Shown in pieces: positions 8,442 to 10,475 of a stretch of DNA of 10,475 bases. Under the pieces are notes generated by a model, which saw only the letters and a list, made by a program, of their open reading frames with translations, was not told the origin of the DNA and searched no databases. The DNA lies in assembly GCA_014904845.1 (NCBI GenBank), contig MU119996.1, positions 1 through 10,475 of the forward strand, given 5' to 3'. This DNA is from Acephala macrosclerotiorum. Lineage: Eukaryota > Ascomycota > Leotiomycetes > Helotiales > Mollisiaceae. Positions within the stretch are counted from its first letter, which is position 1, and the number at the start of each line of letters is the position of its first letter. The translations under genes were made by a program, and so were the position numbers.

Positions 8442-8483
8442 TTTTATTATATTATATACATATAATAATATAATATAATAAAA
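8442..8483. repeat. 16-bp perfect A/T hairpin, 10-base loop
   Basis: TTTTATTATATTATAT (8442-8457) is followed after ten bases by its exact reverse complement (8468-8483). The same 16-mer occurs in both units of the duplication at 6784-6839. Such a site can extrude as a cruciform and may be a slippage or template-switch product. Confidence 0.65.
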
Positions 8484-9016
8484 TGAAATTTTGATTATAT
8501 TAATTTAATAAATTAATAAATTTCGTTCTTTAAATTTTCGATTATAGTAATTATTATAATATTAATAAAAAAATTTATTTATTGATTAATAATCGAAAAT
8601 TTATTTTTATTTATATTTATTTTTAAAAAATTAAATATATTATTATTAATAGTATTTTTTTGTAAAAAGTTTATAAAATTTAATTTCTTTTTATTTATCG
8701 CGTTTCGTTTATTAGCAATTTAATTAAATTCGATTTTTTTATAAATTGTAATTTTATTTTTAATACGAATAATAATAAAAATAAAATAAAAATATATATT
8801 TTTAAATTTTATATTTAAAATTATAATTTTATTATTTTTATTAACATATTTTCAATTTAAATATTTTACGAAATTTTTCGTATTATATTCGCGTTACAAT
8901 ATTATTTATTTTTAATTTTACAAATAATATCGAATTATTTTTTAATAAATTTAATTAATTTATCGTTTTTTTATTTCGATTATACAAAATATTTAACGTA
9001 ATTTATTTCGTACGAT

Positions 9017-9039
9017 TCGTAGTAATTTGCGTACTACGA
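9017..9039. repeat. 8-bp hairpin TCGTAGTA / TACTACGA
   Basis: The arms 9017-9024 and 9032-9039 pair perfectly around a 7-base loop. Three of eight pairs are G-C, including non-CpG ones, rare in this window. An adjacent palindrome TCGTACGA lies at 9008-9015. Confidence 0.5.
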
Positions 9040-9090
9040 TTTATCGAAGTAATTAAAACTAATAAATTCAATGTAGTAATCGAATCAAAT

Positions 9091-9108
9091 ATTACAATAA
9101 TTACAATA
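9091..9108. repeat. 9-bp tandem duplication ATTACAATA
   Basis: Two adjacent perfect copies, with a third at 9133-9141. The unit keeps a C in CpA, the context most prone to RIP, so the duplication may be younger than the mutation. Confidence 0.5.
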
Positions 9109-9300
9109 AACGAATTTAATATATTTCGTTTTATTACAATAATTTTAATATTTTAAATCGTATTTTTTAATCGACGATTTTTTAATAATAAATCTAATTA
9201 TTTTATTAATATTAAACAAACGAAAAAAGTAAATTGAAATCAAAAACGAAATTATTTATATAATTTTTTTAATAGCGAAATCGATTTTGTAATAAAATAA

Positions 9301-9681
9301 GTAATAATTAATCGATTATATTTAAATTTGTACGAAGATTTTTTTAAAAATAATATTAAAAATATTTATTAATTGTTTTTTTTATTAAAAAACAAAACAT
9401 TATAAAAATATTAAAAATCGTATAATTAATTTAAATTTTTAGTTTTTTAATAATATTTATATATATTATTCGTTTAATAATTTCGAGATTTTTTTGTATA
9501 ATAAATTTTTTTTAAATAATAAAATTTAATAAATAACGTATTTATTTAATACGTATAAAAACAATTATAAGAATTTTTTTCAATATAAAATTATTAATTT
9601 ATTTATAGAATTTTTATTTAAAAACGAAAAATTCGAATCGTTTAAAAAAACTATTAATAAAATTGTAATAAATAATTATTA
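9301..9681. other. A/T stretch without gene signal
   Basis: The minus-strand frame shared by the relics on each side has stops at about chance density from 9660 to 9301, apart from a stop-free line at 9660-9601. Nothing else is seen. If the two flanking relics belonged to one element, this would be its eroded middle. Confidence 0.35.
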
Positions 9682-10260
9682 ATTTTTACGTTTATTAACG
9701 TTTTTTATTTTATTAATAAAATTATAAAAAGTAATTAAAATATTTTTTATAAAGATTTTTTTTAAAATAAAAAATTGATAAATTTCAATAAATTGTAAAT
9801 TAATTTTTAAATTTTTAAAAGTTTTTATAATATTCGTAAAATTAATAAATTTAAATTTCAAGAAAATAATAAAAAATATTATATATATTGAAATACTTTT
9901 AACGCGAATAAAAACGAAATTAATTTTATTAATAATTACAAATAAAAAAAATCGATAATATATCGACGATTTTATTATTAAAATTGTATATAAAAACTCG
10001 ATATTTTGTATTAATATATAAAAATATAAATGTATTTATTATTTATATAAATATATAATATATTTATTATTGTATTTTTATTTTGCGTTTAAAAATATCG
10101 AATTGATTATTAATAGTTTTTAATATTGTATTTGTAGTATTCGTTTTTTTATTTTGTAAATTAATAACAAATAATAAAAAAATATAATTGTTTTTTTAAT
10201 ATTTCTTCGAAAAATGTAATTTAAAATTAAATAATAAATCTATTTTTTATTATTTAATAT
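9682..10260 (-). pseudogene. Probable coding relic with a 118-codon stop-free run (minus strand)
   Basis: From 10035 down to 9682 the minus strand has 118 codons with no stop, ended by two TAA. Extended up to 10260 there are 5 stops in 193 codons against about 21 expected. At this composition a 118-codon open run has an expected count of a few per thousand windows, so the frame is probably a coding relic. It has no ATG; the only usual alternative start is a TTG at 9861-9859, giving 60 codons, and no translation signal is evident. The peptide is dominated by I, F, K, N, L and Y, as expected after C-to-T and G-to-A mutation. I recognise no domain. A functional gene is unlikely. Confidence 0.4.
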
Positions 10261-10283
10261 AATTGAAATTAATATTAATTATA

Positions 10284-10298
10284 GCGTTCGATAAACGC
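10284..10298. repeat. 5-bp GC-dense hairpin GCGTT / AACGC
   Basis: The arms 10284-10288 and 10294-10298 pair around CGATA and overlap an ACGCGT palindrome. It is the most G+C-dense stem I found here, but short. Confidence 0.35.
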
Positions 10299-10423
10299 GT
10301 AAATATAAAATTTACTATTTTCGAGTTTATATAATAAATACAATAAATCAAAGAATAGAAAATAAAATGAGATTAATAATTGAAATAATGTATAAGTTTA
10401 TAAAAACGAGAAACTACTTTTGA
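10295..10423 (+). other. Short open frame in a G-enriched patch at the right edge
   Basis: The + strand is open for 42 codons before TGA at 10421-10423, with an ATG at 10367 giving 18 codons. Length alone is fully compatible with chance. What stands out is composition: from about 10348 to 10425 there are about nine G outside CpG and a single CpG, the reverse of the rest of the window. It may mark the edge of less mutated sequence that continues to the right. Confidence 0.2.
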
Positions 10424-10475
10424 AAAAAATATTTTAAATTCATTTAAAACTTTTATAATAAATTTAATTAATATT

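Larger units (their letters stand above)
7132..8880. other. Gene-free A/T stretch with hairpins
   Basis: No recognised coding relic, though not all six frames were translated throughout. Long A and T runs dominate. Distinctive items are three CGCG in 65 bases (7592, 7627, 7653), the 13-bp hairpin at 7720-7757 and the 16-bp hairpin at 8442-8483. The minus frame tested over 8281-8660 has many stops. Confidence 0.45.
9001..9300 (-). pseudogene. Possible coding relic with Cys pairs (minus strand)
   Basis: Read on the minus strand with the first codon at 9300-9298, 100 codons have 4 stops where about 11 are expected. A block near 9105-9080 reads YCNYCNI, with another NYC upstream, resembling a CxxC zinc-binding pair. 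Tyr codons downstream could be former His. TGT codons should be a favoured RIP target, so their survival is notable. Fit to a known finger (BED type or zinc knuckle) is poor and I do not claim one. The opposite strand is also open over 65 codons (8959-9153), so orientation is uncertain. Confidence 0.25.

Noticed and set aside
9679..9861. 60-residue minus-strand ORF as a real gene
   Set aside because: It starts at TTG, not ATG, has no visible translation signal, and its residues are just those encoded by A/T codons. The stop-free run around it is kept as a likely relic, not as a functional gene.
1..10475. Mitochondrial, apicoplast or endosymbiont genome fragment
   Set aside because: Such genomes are densely coding with tRNA and rRNA genes; none are seen in 10 kb, and the copia Pol relic fits a nuclear genome. 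Long intergenic DNA of an AT-rich protist or gut fungus is not strictly excluded, but would not explain the RIP-type residue changes in Pol.
1..10475. CRISPR array or satellite array
   Set aside because: No regularly spaced direct repeats were found; repeats are short tandem duplications or simple A/T tracts.

Overview
The window is extremely AT-rich: a hand count of bases 1-1920 gives about 9% G+C. It has no intact gene, tRNA or rRNA that I can support. Most surviving C and G sit in CpG, while GG and CC are almost absent. This is what DNA looks like after saturating C-to-T (G-to-A) mutation that spares CpG. The best fit is a repeat-rich AT isochore or pericentromere-like block of a filamentous fungus (probably an ascomycete) hit by repeat-induced point mutation (RIP) or a similar process. 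The host is an inference; no host gene is present to test it.

Left third (1 to about 3540): although no frame is open, reading it with C-to-T and G-to-A changes in mind shows a long relic of a Ty1/copia retrotransposon on the + strand. In order it holds the C-terminal half of the integrase (1-600, + frame 2), a linker with no motif I recognise (601-1562), the reverse transcriptase (1563-2330, + frame 3) and the RNase H (2331-3050, + frame 1). Family motifs are intact except for RIP-type replacements: D to N, E to K, G to N or K, H to Y, T to I, S or P to F, and W, R or Q to stop. A purine tract and a possible 3' LTR with a TATA box follow. The 5' LTR, gag, protease and integrase N-terminus would lie left of the window.

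Middle and right (3540-10475): there is no gene and no family I can name. Some stretches have far fewer stops than expected at this composition and are probably relics of other mobile-element genes: minus strand 4620-3961, plus strand 5633-6301 and minus strand 10260-9682. The last includes a 118-codon stop-free run. Weaker candidates lie at 7131-6916 and 9300-9001 on the minus strand. Between them is simple A/T sequence with several clear inverted repeats (4830-4972, 7720-7757, 8442-8483, 9017-9039) and short tandem repeats.

The genes do not work together in any present sense. The window is a graveyard of inactivated transposable elements, and its main interest is the mutational signature recorded in it.
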